Shown: positions 1-5,961 of the stretch, piece after piece
Layout of the letters: each line of letters starts with the position of its first letter
How positions within the stretch are numbered: the first letter of the stretch is position 1
Assembly: GCA_944386335.1 (NCBI GenBank)
Contig: CALXAQ010000009.1
Span: forward strand, 1 to 10,987
Origin: an uncultured Clostridia bacterium
Lineage (GTDB): Bacteria > Bacillota > Clostridia > TANB77 > CAG-508
DNA length: 10,987 bases
Reading direction: 5' to 3'
Notes under the pieces: generated by a model
Seen by the model: only the letters and a program-made list of their open reading frames with translations
What the model was told of the DNA's origin: nothing
Database searches by the model: none
Translations under genes and position numbers: made by a program

Positions 1-2
1 AT

Positions 3-134
3 AGCGGTTTTGATGATATATTAGTTTTACCATTTATTATGGTAACTGAAAAATTAATAGACACGAAACACTGGTTAGTAAGGGATACAATAAACTATTT
101 TCTATCTTTCTCCAAAATTGAAAATTATAATTAG
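3..134 (+). CDS. C-terminal tail of an unrecognised gene (5' end outside window)
   Basis: Reading frame 3 is open from the window edge for 43 codons and stops at TAG 132-134. A run this long without a stop is not very likely by chance in DNA this AT-rich, and an intrinsic terminator begins right after the stop, which supports a real gene end. The peptide is mixed hydrophobic and basic and ends in SFSKIENYN. I recognise no family motif in it. The start and most of the gene lie to the left of the window, so no function can be given. Confidence 0.4.
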   Translation, partial: SGFDDILVLPFIMVTEKLIDTKHWLVRDTINYFLSFSKIENYN

Positions 135-184
135 TAAGTTGTCGATCATATTTTTTTATGATTAGAACGGCAACTTATTTTTTT
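135..184 (+). terminator. Intrinsic terminator after the partial first gene
   Basis: TAAGTTGTCG (135-144) pairs with CGGCAACTTA (168-177) with one G-U pair. An inner ATCATA/TATGAT pairing stacks inside it, and a run of seven T follows on the plus strand (178-184). This is a standard Rho-independent terminator directly behind the stop codon at 132-134. Confidence 0.8.
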
Positions 185-203
185 GAAATTTTTTTAAAAA
201 AAT

Positions 204-232
204 TTGTAACCTTTTTTTAAAAAATGTTACTA
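204..232 (+). promoter_or_regulatory. Possible ECF-type promoter of the sigma-factor fragment
   Basis: TTGTAAC (204-210) followed by a T-tract then an A-tract resembles the -35 region of ECF sigma-dependent promoters (the AAC core), which often drive their own sigma gene. No convincing CGT/CGA-type -10 is visible at the expected distance. If the promoter is real, transcription would begin near 238-240. The ATG codons at 232 and 238 would then be too close to the start of the message, and a downstream start would be favoured. Weak evidence. Confidence 0.25.
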
Positions 233-426
233 TGTATATGAAAGTTAACCAAAATAAAAGGAGATTTAGATCTAAATTGAAAAAAGAAATTTTAAAAGAT
301 TATCTATTAAATGACAAAGTAGATATAGACAAACTATTAGATGACTTTTATGGATATGTCTATATAATTGTAAAAAATGGAGTTAGTATATATCTAACAG
401 ATGAAGATATAGAAGAAATAATATGA
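232..426 (+). pseudogene. N-terminal fragment of an ECF/sigma-70 family sigma factor, cut by an insertion sequence
   Basis: The 64-residue product has a basic N terminus, then DYLLNDKVDIDKLLDDFYGYVY and ends in LTDEDIEEII. This resembles, from memory, the start of region 2 in clostridial ECF sigma factors, where the phrase is normally followed by a conserved helix (S-D-V-F-type) that binds core polymerase. That helix, the DNA-binding parts of region 2, and all of region 4 are missing. The break coincides with the left end of an IS3-family element at 424, whose first three bases supply the TGA stop. The start is uncertain. ATG 232 and ATG 238 have no Shine-Dalgarno site, whereas TTG 277 lies in frame 13 bases after AAAGGAG (257-263). 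The product should be non-functional. The family assignment rests on pattern memory only, and it could be another small DNA-binding regulator. Confidence 0.5.
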
Positions 427-451
427 AGTGAACCCAAATTATTAGACAAAA
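424..451 (+). repeat. Left terminal inverted repeat of the IS remnant (IRL)
   Basis: This terminal sequence begins TGAAGTGAACCC and ends in AGACAAAA. It abuts the abrupt end of the sigma-factor homology and precedes the orfA-like gene by about 26 bases. The partner repeat is absent from the window, so the target-site duplication cannot be read. Confidence 0.5.
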
Positions 452-477
452 AAGTTTAATAAGGAGGGTTTATCTAT

Positions 478-717
478 ATGAGTAAATATTCAGGAGAGTT
501 CAAATTAAAAGTAGTAAATTATTATTTATCAAATGCCGTTAGTTATAAAGATGTTGCCATACATTTTAATATTACATCTGCTACTTCAGTTCAAAGATGG
601 GTTAGACAATACAATAAACATGGAGGAAAAGGATTGTTAAAAAATTCAAAATGGAATGTATATATTACTCATACGAGTAATATACAAAAAATATTTGTAA
701 AAACACTACACAAATAA
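478..717 (+). pseudogene. Truncated IS3/IS150-type orfA (helix-turn-helix transposase subunit)
   Basis: The ATG is preceded by AAGGAGGG (461-468), nine bases upstream. Residues 1 to about 57 (SGEFKLKVVNYYLSN...YKDVAIHFNI...VQRWVRQYNKHGGKGLLKN) are typical of the N-terminal helix-turn-helix of IS150-type OrfA/InsJ proteins, which bind the element's ends. Homology stops at about residue 60. The remaining residues (from WNVYITHTSN) look unrelated and cover an inverted repeat at 661-684. Normal orfA proteins are around 100 to 170 residues and are followed by orfB through a frameshift or overlap; here there is neither a second HTH nor an orfB. It is almost certainly inactive, although a small DNA-binding protein could still be made. 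Confidence 0.7.
661..684. repeat. Perfect 10-bp inverted repeat with 4-base loop
   Basis: TATATTACTC (661-670) and GAGTAATATA (675-684) are exact reverse complements around ATAC. No T-run follows on either strand, so it is a poor terminator. It sits where the transposase homology fades, which makes it a candidate deletion or insertion junction. Its role is unknown. Confidence 0.5.
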
Positions 718-958
718 AAAATAATGTGATAAAATAAGTTAGGATTTTTATTTAAGATAAAAAATAAAAAGAAAAGAAGTTCAACCAAAGCACATCAACA
801 ACTTTACATAACTTTTTTAGAGCAATCGTTTCAATGAAGAACCTCGAAAACCCCTAAAAATCAATAAAGTTTTGGTAAGCTAAAAATGGATAAAATAAGT
901 CATCAAACGGAGGAAAACATTGAAAATAAAGGAAAAAAATTGAAGGAGGAGAAAGAAA
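718..958. other. Gene-poor spacer between the IS remnant and yebC
   Basis: About 240 bases with stops in all plus-strand frames. No recognisable orfB, no RNA gene and no IS right end were found. A 12-base direct repeat GATAAAATAAGT occurs at 728-739 and 889-900. The region must contain the yebC promoter, but I cannot pick a convincing -35/-10 pair. It may include decayed IS or sigma-factor sequence. Confidence 0.4.
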
Positions 959-1684
959 ATGTCAGGACATTCTAAATGGCATAATATCGCAGCAAAAAAG
1001 GGAAAAGCAGATGCGGCAAGAGGAAAAATATTTACCAAATTAGGAAGAGAATTATTAATGGCAGTAAAACAAGGAGGGCCAGATCCAGCAGGAAATTCCA
1101 AATTAAAAGATGTTATTGCAAAATGTAAAGCAGCTAACATGCCTAATGATACCATCAATAATGCTATTAAGAAAGCAGCAGGAGCAGGTAATACAGAAAA
1201 TTATGAAGAAGTTACCTACGAAGGATATGGACCAAATGGTGTTGCAGTGATTGTTCAAGCTAATACGGATAATAGAAATAGAACGGCAGCAGATGTAAGA
1301 CATGCTTTTGATAGATGTGGAGGAAACTTGGGAACTACAGGATGCGTTTCTTATTTATTCAGTAATAAAGGTGTTATGGTTGTAGATAAAGCAGAATGTA
1401 AAATGAGCGAGGATGATTTAATGCTCCTTGCAGTAGAAAGTGGAGCAGAAGATTTCCAAACAGAAGAGGAGATATATGAAATTACTACTGCACCAGAAAA
1501 TTATTCAGAAGTGAGAGAAAAGCTAGAGACAGAAGGAATAGAATTCTTAGAGGCGGGAGTGCAGATGGTTCCATCTACCTACATAGCATTAGATGAAAAA
1601 GGTGCAGAAAGAATGCAACGTTTACTAGATATGTTAGACGAATTAGATGACGTAGCAGAAGTATATCATAATTGGGAAGAATAA
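959..1684 (+). CDS. yebC: YebC/PmpR family translation or transcription factor
   Basis: 241 residues, full length for the family (about 240). The start MSGHSKWHNIAAKKGKAD is the hallmark N terminus. Other conserved blocks are GPDPAGNSKL at about 41-50, NMPNDTINNAIKKA at about 60-73, YEGYGPNGVAV, NRNRTAADVRHAF at about 102-114 and GGNLGTTGCVSYLF. The ATG is preceded by GAAGGAGGAG with good spacing. Members were long annotated as DNA-binding regulators (PmpR). More recent work on Streptococcus and Bacillus members describes them as factors that relieve ribosome stalling on proline-rich stretches, independently of EF-P. Which role applies here cannot be told from sequence. It appears monocistronic, with a terminator on its 3' side and no gene close upstream. 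The protein is cytoplasmic. Confidence 0.97.
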   Translation: MSGHSKWHNIAAKKGKADAARGKIFTKLGRELLMAVKQGGPDPAGNSKLKDVIAKCKAANMPNDTINNAIKKAAGAGNTENYEEVTYEGYGPNGVAVIVQANTDNRNRTAADVRHAFDRCGGNLGTTGCVSYLFSNKGVMVVDKAECKMSEDDLMLLAVESGAEDFQTEEEIYEITTAPENYSEVREKLETEGIEFLEAGVQMVPSTYIALDEKGAERMQRLLDMLDELDDVAEVYHNWEE

Positions 1685-1703
1685 AAAATAGTTCTAGAAA
1701 TAG

Positions 1704-1747
1704 AAAAAAGAGCATATATATGAAAATAGATATATATGTTCTTTTTT
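1704..1747 (+). terminator. Intrinsic terminator of yebC
   Basis: AAAAAAGAGCATATATAT (1704-1721) pairs with ATATATATGTTCTTTTTT (1730-1747), with one G-U pair, across an 8-base loop. The 3' arm ends in six T. It lies 20 bases after the yebC stop and separates yebC from the spoIIIA operon. The A-rich 5' arm makes it potentially bidirectional. Confidence 0.8.
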
Positions 1748-1765
1748 ATGTTTAAAATACAAAAT
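1734..1765 (+). promoter_or_regulatory. Candidate sigma-E-like promoter of the spoIIIA operon
   Basis: In Bacillus subtilis the spoIIIA operon is transcribed in the mother cell by sigma-E (consensus roughly ATATT, then CATACAAT at about 14-15 bases). Here ATATATG (1734-1740) is followed 15 bases later by AATACAAA (1756-1763), 36 bases before the spoIIIAA start. The match is partial and the -35 overlaps the yebC terminator arm, so this is an inference from position more than from sequence. Confidence 0.25.
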
Positions 1766-1798
1766 AAGAAAAAGAACGAAGAAAAGGACAAGTAGAAC

Positions 1799-2750
1799 AT
1801 GTTTCGTATTCAAAATATTATGCATTATTTTCCTCTAAAGTTAAGACAAAAAATGGAGGAAATATGTAGTGTAGAGAATGAATTTGTGATTAGTTATTTA
1901 GAAGAAATTAGAATTAGAGTAGGTAGGCCAACTATCTTAAAAATAAAAGGAATAGAAAAACAATTAGAATATATCCCCTCTAAAGAAAATATTTTAGAAA
2001 TTATGCAACAAATATGTGATAATTCCATTTATAGTTTTCAAAATCAAATTTGCCAAGGTTTTGTTACTATACCAGGAGGACATAGAGTAGGTATATCTGG
2101 TAATGTAGTAATCAAAGAAGGAAAAGTGGTTAATATTAGCTATATAGCAGGTATCAATTTTCGAATTGCAAAACAAATTTTAGGCTGTAGTAATAAAGTA
2201 ATGAAATATATCTTAAACATAGAAAAGAATACAGTATATAACACACTTATTGTGTCACCACCACGGAGCAGGAAAAACTACTATTCTGAGAGATTGTATT
2301 CGTAAACTTGGTAATGGTATGGAACAAATCGGATTTCATGGTTTGGATGTAGGTGTAGTGGATGAAAGAGGAGAGATTGCTGCTATGTATCAAGGAGTTC
2401 CACAAAATGATATAGGATTAAGAACAGATGTGCTAGATAATGTTCCAAAAGCAATAGGAATGAAAATGCTTATTCGTTCTATGTCTCCTAAAGTAATCGT
2501 AGCAGATGAAATTGGTAGTAAAGACGATATTGAATCAATTTGTTACGCTTTTTGTTGTGGAGTAAAGGGTATTTTTACAGCACATGGAGAAAGTATAGAA
2601 GATATTAAAAAAAATCCAGTTGTGTTTGAGTTAATAGAACAAGGAATGTTAGAAAGAATTATTTTTTTAAAGGAAGGAAAAGAAAAAGGAGAAATAGACA
2701 AGGTTTATGAATTGAATCCTATGCAAAAACAATATACTTTAGCATCTTAA
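1799..2750 (+). pseudogene. spoIIIAA: SpoIIIAA, stage III sporulation ATPase, frameshifted in the P-loop
   Basis: SpoIIIAA is the mother-cell ATPase of the SpoIIIA-SpoIIQ channel, a relative of type II/IV secretion ATPases. The N-terminal part (1799 to about 2263) has EEIRIRVGRP at about 35-44 and GGHRVGISGNVV at about 98-109. The C-terminal part, in the next frame (about 2265-2750), has GAGKTTILRD (Walker A), VGVVDERGEIA, VIVADEIGSKDD (Walker B) and TAHGE. The frames meet at TCA CCA CCA C GGA GCA GGA AAA. Removing the single C at 2264 restores SPPGAGKTT and gives one protein of 316 residues, normal for the family. As written, the first frame ends at 2305 and loses the ATPase core. The second frame has only a TTG (2250) without a ribosome site, so independent translation is unlikely. 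Sequencing error, recent mutation or recoding are all possible. The ATG at 1799 has only a weak Shine-Dalgarno (AAAAGGACAAG, about 1783-1793). It heads the spoIIIA operon. Confidence 0.9.
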
Positions 2751-2810
2751 TGTTCTAAAAAAGGACAAACTAGCATATATATTAAATAAAAGAAAGGAAT
2801 AAAGTAAAAT

Positions 2811-3320
2811 ATGATGCTATTCAAATATCTACTTTTGATTTTAGTTATATTGGTAAGTAGTTATATAGGTATATTATGGGGGCAACAATATGTAATGCGT
2901 GTAAAAGAATTAAAGGAGATGAAGATGGCGTTTAGTATTTTTTTATCTAAAATTCAATTTACTTACGAATCTATTCCACAAGTTTTTGGAGAAATTGCTA
3001 AAAGTATCAAGGGAAATGTAGGAGAAGTTTTTTTTCATGCTTCACAAAATATGAAAGAGCAAGAAGCAGGAAAAGCGTGGGAAAAAGCATTGGAAGACAG
3101 TAAAACAAATTTATTACCAGAAGATTTAGAAGTATTAAAAGGTCTTAGTCCTTTATTAGGAAAAGTAGATTTAGAAGGACAAACAAGAGAAATCACTTTA
3201 GTAGATACCTTTTTAAATACCCAGTTAGAAAAAGCAGAAGAAATCAGTAAGAAGAATAATAAATTGTATAAAAATCTTGGGGTTACAGTAGGAATTGCTA
3301 TAGCTATTATCATGATATGA
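2811..3320 (+). CDS. spoIIIAB: SpoIIIAB, stage III sporulation membrane protein
   Basis: 169 residues, close to the Bacillus subtilis protein (171). A membrane segment lies at about 4-23 (FKYLLLILVILVSSYIGILW) and another at the extreme C terminus (about 155-169, LGVTVGIAIAIIMI). Between them is a helical domain with RVKELKEMKMAF and ITYESIPQ-like helices (here FTYESIPQVF). This is the SpoIIIAB/GspF-like topology. SpoIIIAB is thought to be the platform that works with the SpoIIIAA ATPase in assembling the mother-cell channel. It starts at ATG 2811, 12 bases after AAAGGA (2794-2798), with the adjacent ATG 2814 as an alternative. Spacing is 60 bases from spoIIIAA and 33 to spoIIIAC. No defects seen. 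Confidence 0.93.
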   Translation: MMLFKYLLLILVILVSSYIGILWGQQYVMRVKELKEMKMAFSIFLSKIQFTYESIPQVFGEIAKSIKGNVGEVFFHASQNMKEQEAGKAWEKALEDSKTNLLPEDLEVLKGLSPLLGKVDLEGQTREITLVDTFLNTQLEKAEEISKKNNKLYKNLGVTVGIAIAIIMI

Positions 3321-3353
3321 AGAATTTTTATACAAAAAGCAAAGGAGGAAACG

Positions 3354-3548
3354 ATGGATATCAATTTACTATTTAAAATTGCAGCCATTGGAATATTAGT
3401 TGCTGTATTACATCAGGTTTTAGTAAGGGCAGGAAGAGAAGACCAAGCAATGATGACTACACTAGCGGGATTAGTTATTGTCCTTACTATGGTAATTAAA
3501 GAAATTAGTGGATTATTTGATACAGTAAGAACTATTTTTGGTCTTTAG
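3354..3548 (+). CDS. spoIIIAC: SpoIIIAC, small stage III sporulation membrane protein
   Basis: 64 residues, against 68 in Bacillus subtilis. Two hydrophobic helices (about 7-24 and 34-51) flank the short polar loop VRAGREDQAMM, giving the helical-hairpin architecture of SpoIIIAC, which is related to the C-terminal half of SpoIIIAD. Opening MDINLLFKIAAIGI is typical. The ATG follows AAAGGAGGAAACG, an excellent ribosome site. It is a small membrane subunit of the SpoIIIA complex in the mother-cell membrane facing the forespore. Confidence 0.93.
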   Translation: MDINLLFKIAAIGILVAVLHQVLVRAGREDQAMMTTLAGLVIVLTMVIKEISGLFDTVRTIFGL

Positions 3549-3620
3549 AAGTAAAAAAACTTTGAGGTAAAGCAATACAATGGAAAATGTGAATTTCTTA
3601 TAAAAATACCAAAGGATGTG

Positions 3621-4013
3621 ATGAAAATGGATCTTATTAAAATACTAGGAATAGGACTCATTGCTTTATTATTAATTATCATTATCCGACAATATAAACC
3701 AGAATTTACAGTATACATTTCTTTAGTGGCGGGTATCTTAATATTAGTTTGCATTTTGCCAAAGATATCAGCAATTATAGATATGTTAAATTCTTTAGTG
3801 AGTAATGCTTCTATTAATAGTAGTTTTTTAGTACTTTTGTTAAAGATTACGGGAATTGCATTTTTAACAGAATTTGCAGTAAGTATTTGCAGAGATGCAG
3901 GAGAATCTGCTATTGCAACCAAAATGGATATGGGAGGAAAAGTAGTGATTATTTCTATGTCAATACCAATTCTAGCAGGTTTATTAGAAACTGTAACTAA
4001 AATATTACCCTAA
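3621..4013 (+). CDS. spoIIIAD: SpoIIIAD, stage III sporulation membrane protein
   Basis: 130 residues from ATG 3621, against 133 in Bacillus subtilis. Hydrophobic helices lie at about 6-22, 31-48, 67-87 and 104-126, with the conserved stretch EFAVSICRDAGESAIATKMDMGGKVVIISMSIPIL in the second half. Starts are ambiguous: GTG 3618, ATG 3621 and ATG 3627 are all in frame behind AAAGGA (3611-3616). I chose 3621 because MKMDLIKILGIGLIA aligns with the usual MxIDIxxIxGxGLIA opening; 3627 has the better spacing. It forms part of the SpoIIIA membrane complex and lies 72 bases after spoIIIAC. Confidence 0.92.
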   Translation: MKMDLIKILGIGLIALLLIIIIRQYKPEFTVYISLVAGILILVCILPKISAIIDMLNSLVSNASINSSFLVLLLKITGIAFLTEFAVSICRDAGESAIATKMDMGGKVVIISMSIPILAGLLETVTKILP

Positions 4014-4066
4014 GGGTTTATAAGTAAAATCCCTTAAAAACTTAAATAAAAAATGAAGGATAACTA

Positions 4067-5230
4067 ATGAAAAAAGCACATTATCTAGTTTTTCTTTTTT
4101 TGGTAATTTTTTTATTTTTTAGTCCACCTGTGAGTTACGCACAAGAGAGTGTAGAAGAACAAACAATACAAGCACAAAAAGAATCGCTAGGCATAGGGGA
4201 ATTTTTAAAAAAAGCAGAAGAATACACAGATGAAGTTTTCGAAGATACAGATTACAATACTCTTTTTGAACAAGCCATTAGTGGAAATATAGATAACAAA
4301 AAATTAGGAAATTCGATATTAAATTTATTAGGAAAAGAGACCATTTCTTCTATACGTATTATTGGCATTATCATCATTATTATTGTGATACATAGTATCG
4401 TAAAAAGTATGAGTGATCATTTAGAAAATAAATCTATTGCACAACTTACTTATTACGTACAATATATTCTAATTGTAACAATTATTATGGGAAGTTTTGC
4501 GGATATTTTGAGTATGGTAAAAGACACAATACAAAACTTAGTTTCGTTTTCCAATTTGCTGATACCAATTTTAATGACTTTAATTTTAAGCACAGGAAAT
4601 ATTGCTTCTGTAGGAATGCTACAACCTATTTTACTTTTTATGATTACTTTTATAGGTAACTTCATAAGACAAATTTTAATACCTATTTTACTAGTTTCTA
4701 CTGTGCTAGCGATTATATCAAAAGTATCTGAACGTATTGCACTAGATCGCTTCTCAAAATTTTTTAAATCTAGTATTGTGTGGGCTTTGGGCGTCATACT
4801 TACTTTATTTGTAAGTTTAGTATCGCTAGAAGGAACTTTAAGTAGTAGTGTAGATGGTGTTACAGCCAAGACTACCAAAGCAGCAGTTTCTAGTTTTATT
4901 CCAGTAGTAGGCAAAATATTAGGAGATGCAGTAGATACTGTTATTGGCTGTACGAGTATATTAAAAAATGCAGTAGGAATGGTGGGAGTAATCACTATAT
5001 TAGGAATTTGTATATTACCAATTATCAAATTAGTTTTGCTCATGGCAACATATTATATAGGTGCAGCTATTTGTGAACCAATAGCAGATGAGAAAATAGT
5101 AAAACTCTTAGAACAAGTAGGCGATACTTTTAAAATTTTGTTAGCTATACTTTGTAGCATTTCCGTATTACTAATTATAGGAACAACTTTAGTAATGAAA
5201 ATATCCAATAGCGGACTAATGTATCGTTAA
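4067..5230 (+). CDS. spoIIIAE: SpoIIIAE, polytopic stage III sporulation membrane protein
   Basis: 387 residues, against about 399 in Bacillus subtilis. A signal peptide covers residues 1-25 (cleavage likely after VSYA). An extracellular amphipathic segment with EEYTDEVFEDTDYNTLF follows. Then come about seven membrane helices (approximately 94-112, 129-148, 160-178, 182-219 as one or two, 237-253, 302-331 and 355-376). The segment DGVTAKTTKAAVSSFIPVVGKILGDAVDTVIGC at about 263-295 is a strongly conserved block of the family. It is the largest membrane component and the likely export-gate-like core of the SpoIIIA channel. The ATG follows GAAGGATAACTA. A weak inverted repeat (TAAGGG 4011-4016 / CCCTTA 4031-4036) lies in the 53-base gap before it. 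The gene is intact. Confidence 0.95.
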   Translation: MKKAHYLVFLFLVIFLFFSPPVSYAQESVEEQTIQAQKESLGIGEFLKKAEEYTDEVFEDTDYNTLFEQAISGNIDNKKLGNSILNLLGKETISSIRIIGIIIIIIVIHSIVKSMSDHLENKSIAQLTYYVQYILIVTIIMGSFADILSMVKDTIQNLVSFSNLLIPILMTLILSTGNIASVGMLQPILLFMITFIGNFIRQILIPILLVSTVLAIISKVSERIALDRFSKFFKSSIVWALGVILTLFVSLVSLEGTLSSSVDGVTAKTTKAAVSSFIPVVGKILGDAVDTVIGCTSILKNAVGMVGVITILGICILPIIKLVLLMATYYIGAAICEPIADEKIVKLLEQVGDTFKILLAILCSISVLLIIGTTLVMKISNSGLMYR

Positions 5231-5245
5231 AGGAGAGAAAATAGA

Positions 5246-5947
5246 ATGATAGATTTTATTAGTGGGTGGGCACAAGGATTAGTGGTGGCAGTCATTATTG
5301 CTACTATCATAGAAATGATTCTACCAGAAGGAAATAGCAAAAAATTTATAAAAATAGTAATTGGAGTATTTGTATTGTTTCAAATTATCTCTCCTGTAGT
5401 ACAAGCTTTAGGAAATAATAGTTCTGGGGATTTAAATGATATTTTGCAACTAGACAAATATCAAAATCAATTAGTAGAATATGAAAATCAGTCTAGTGTA
5501 TTAGCTAGCACGAATGAAAAATCAACAAGGGAAATATACTTGAATAATGTAAAGATAGATATGACTAGTAAATTAGAAGAAAAAGGTTATACTGTACATA
5601 GCATCGAGATAGAAACCAAAACGGAGGAATCCTATACGATAGAAAAAGTTTCCTTAAATCTAGAAAAAGCAAACGAAGAAAAAGAAGAAAACAAAACTAC
5701 AAATTACCAAGAACAACAGGTAGCACAAAATGTGATACCCATTAATACAATAGAAGAAATTCAGATACAAATAGGGGAAAAAAGTAGTTCAGAACAAAAA
5801 CAACAAGGAGAGCAAGGGCAAGAAGAAAAACAAGATAGTTCTACAGAGAAAAATATTAAAAAACTAACCAGTACTCAGAAGAAAGAAGTAAGGGAATATT
5901 TGAGCGAAACCTATGGAGTAAAGGAAAAAAATATTGAGATAGATTGA
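5246..5947 (+). CDS. spoIIIAF: SpoIIIAF, stage III sporulation protein
   Basis: 233 residues, somewhat longer than the Bacillus subtilis protein (about 206). Two membrane helices lie at the N terminus (about 9-26, VVAVIIATIIEMILP; and about 34-54, FIKIVIGVFVLFQIISPVV). A soluble alpha/beta domain with VKIDMTSKLEEKGYTVHSIEIE-type strands follows, then a long E/K/Q-rich linker (about 140-200), and a short C-terminal domain ending in EYLSETYGVKEKNIEID. The extra length is in the charged linker. The soluble domain resembles the ring-building folds of SpoIIIAG/AH. It starts 15 bases after spoIIIAE with AAAGGAGAGAAAATAG as ribosome site. Its stop is followed immediately by the spoIIIAG ribosome site, suggesting translational coupling. 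Confidence 0.92.
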   Translation: MIDFISGWAQGLVVAVIIATIIEMILPEGNSKKFIKIVIGVFVLFQIISPVVQALGNNSSGDLNDILQLDKYQNQLVEYENQSSVLASTNEKSTREIYLNNVKIDMTSKLEEKGYTVHSIEIETKTEESYTIEKVSLNLEKANEEKEENKTTNYQEQQVAQNVIPINTIEEIQIQIGEKSSSEQKQQGEQGQEEKQDSSTEKNIKKLTSTQKKEVREYLSETYGVKEKNIEID

Positions 5948-5955
5948 AAGGAGGG
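5948..5955 (+). promoter_or_regulatory. Ribosome binding site that fixes the spoIIIAG start at GTG 5962
   Basis: AAGGAGGG begins at the base after the spoIIIAF stop (TGA 5945-5947) and lies six bases before GTG 5962. The longer frame opening at TTG 5944 would place this site inside the coding region and has no ribosome site of its own, so GTG 5962 is the better start. Confidence 0.75.
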
Positions 5956-5961
5956 AAAAAG

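Larger units (their letters stand above)
424..717 (+). mobile_element. Remnant of an IS3-family (IS150-group-like) insertion sequence, left end only
   Basis: The element starts with TGAAGTGAACCC followed by an AT-rich stretch and AGACAAAA. This is the terminal pattern of IS150-like IS3 elements (TG-start, an ACCC block, then a GGACAA-like block). A strong ribosome site and an orfA-like gene follow at the usual distance. No orfB (the DDE integrase) and no matching right inverted repeat (TTTTGTCT...GGGTTCACTTCA) are visible before yebC, so the element is deleted on the right. The right boundary is unknown; I give the end of the orfA fragment. Confidence 0.6.

Noticed and set aside
2250..2264. 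Independent short gene starting at TTG 2250 encoding only the ATPase half of SpoIIIAA
   Set aside because: There is no ribosome site, and the first residues (MCHHH) are not conserved; the frame becomes SpoIIIAA-like only at GAGKTT, which points to a frameshift and not a separate gene.
3549..3620. Internal promoter before spoIIIAD (CAATACAAT resembles a sigma-E -10)
   Set aside because: No acceptable -35 lies at the right distance, and the spacer is short and AT-rich, so the match is likely chance.
4011..4036. Inverted repeat TAAGGG/CCCTTA between spoIIIAD and spoIIIAE as a terminator
   Set aside because: The stem is only six perfect pairs with a long loop and no T-run, inside an operon whose downstream genes must be expressed.
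4453..5043. Long minus-strand open frame (196 codons) opposite spoIIIAE
   Set aside because: It lies wholly antisense to a well-conserved gene, its composition is the mirror of membrane-helix codons, and it has no convincing ribosome site or family motif.
5660..5860. Charged E/K/Q repeat-like stretch in spoIIIAF as a tandem repeat or foreign insertion
   Set aside because: It has no regular repeat unit and linkers of this kind are common in SpoIIIAF/AG/AH proteins.
5944..5961. TTG 5944 as the start of spoIIIAG, overlapping spoIIIAF
   Set aside because: It would translate through the strong AAGGAGGG ribosome site and has none itself; GTG 5962 is correctly spaced.
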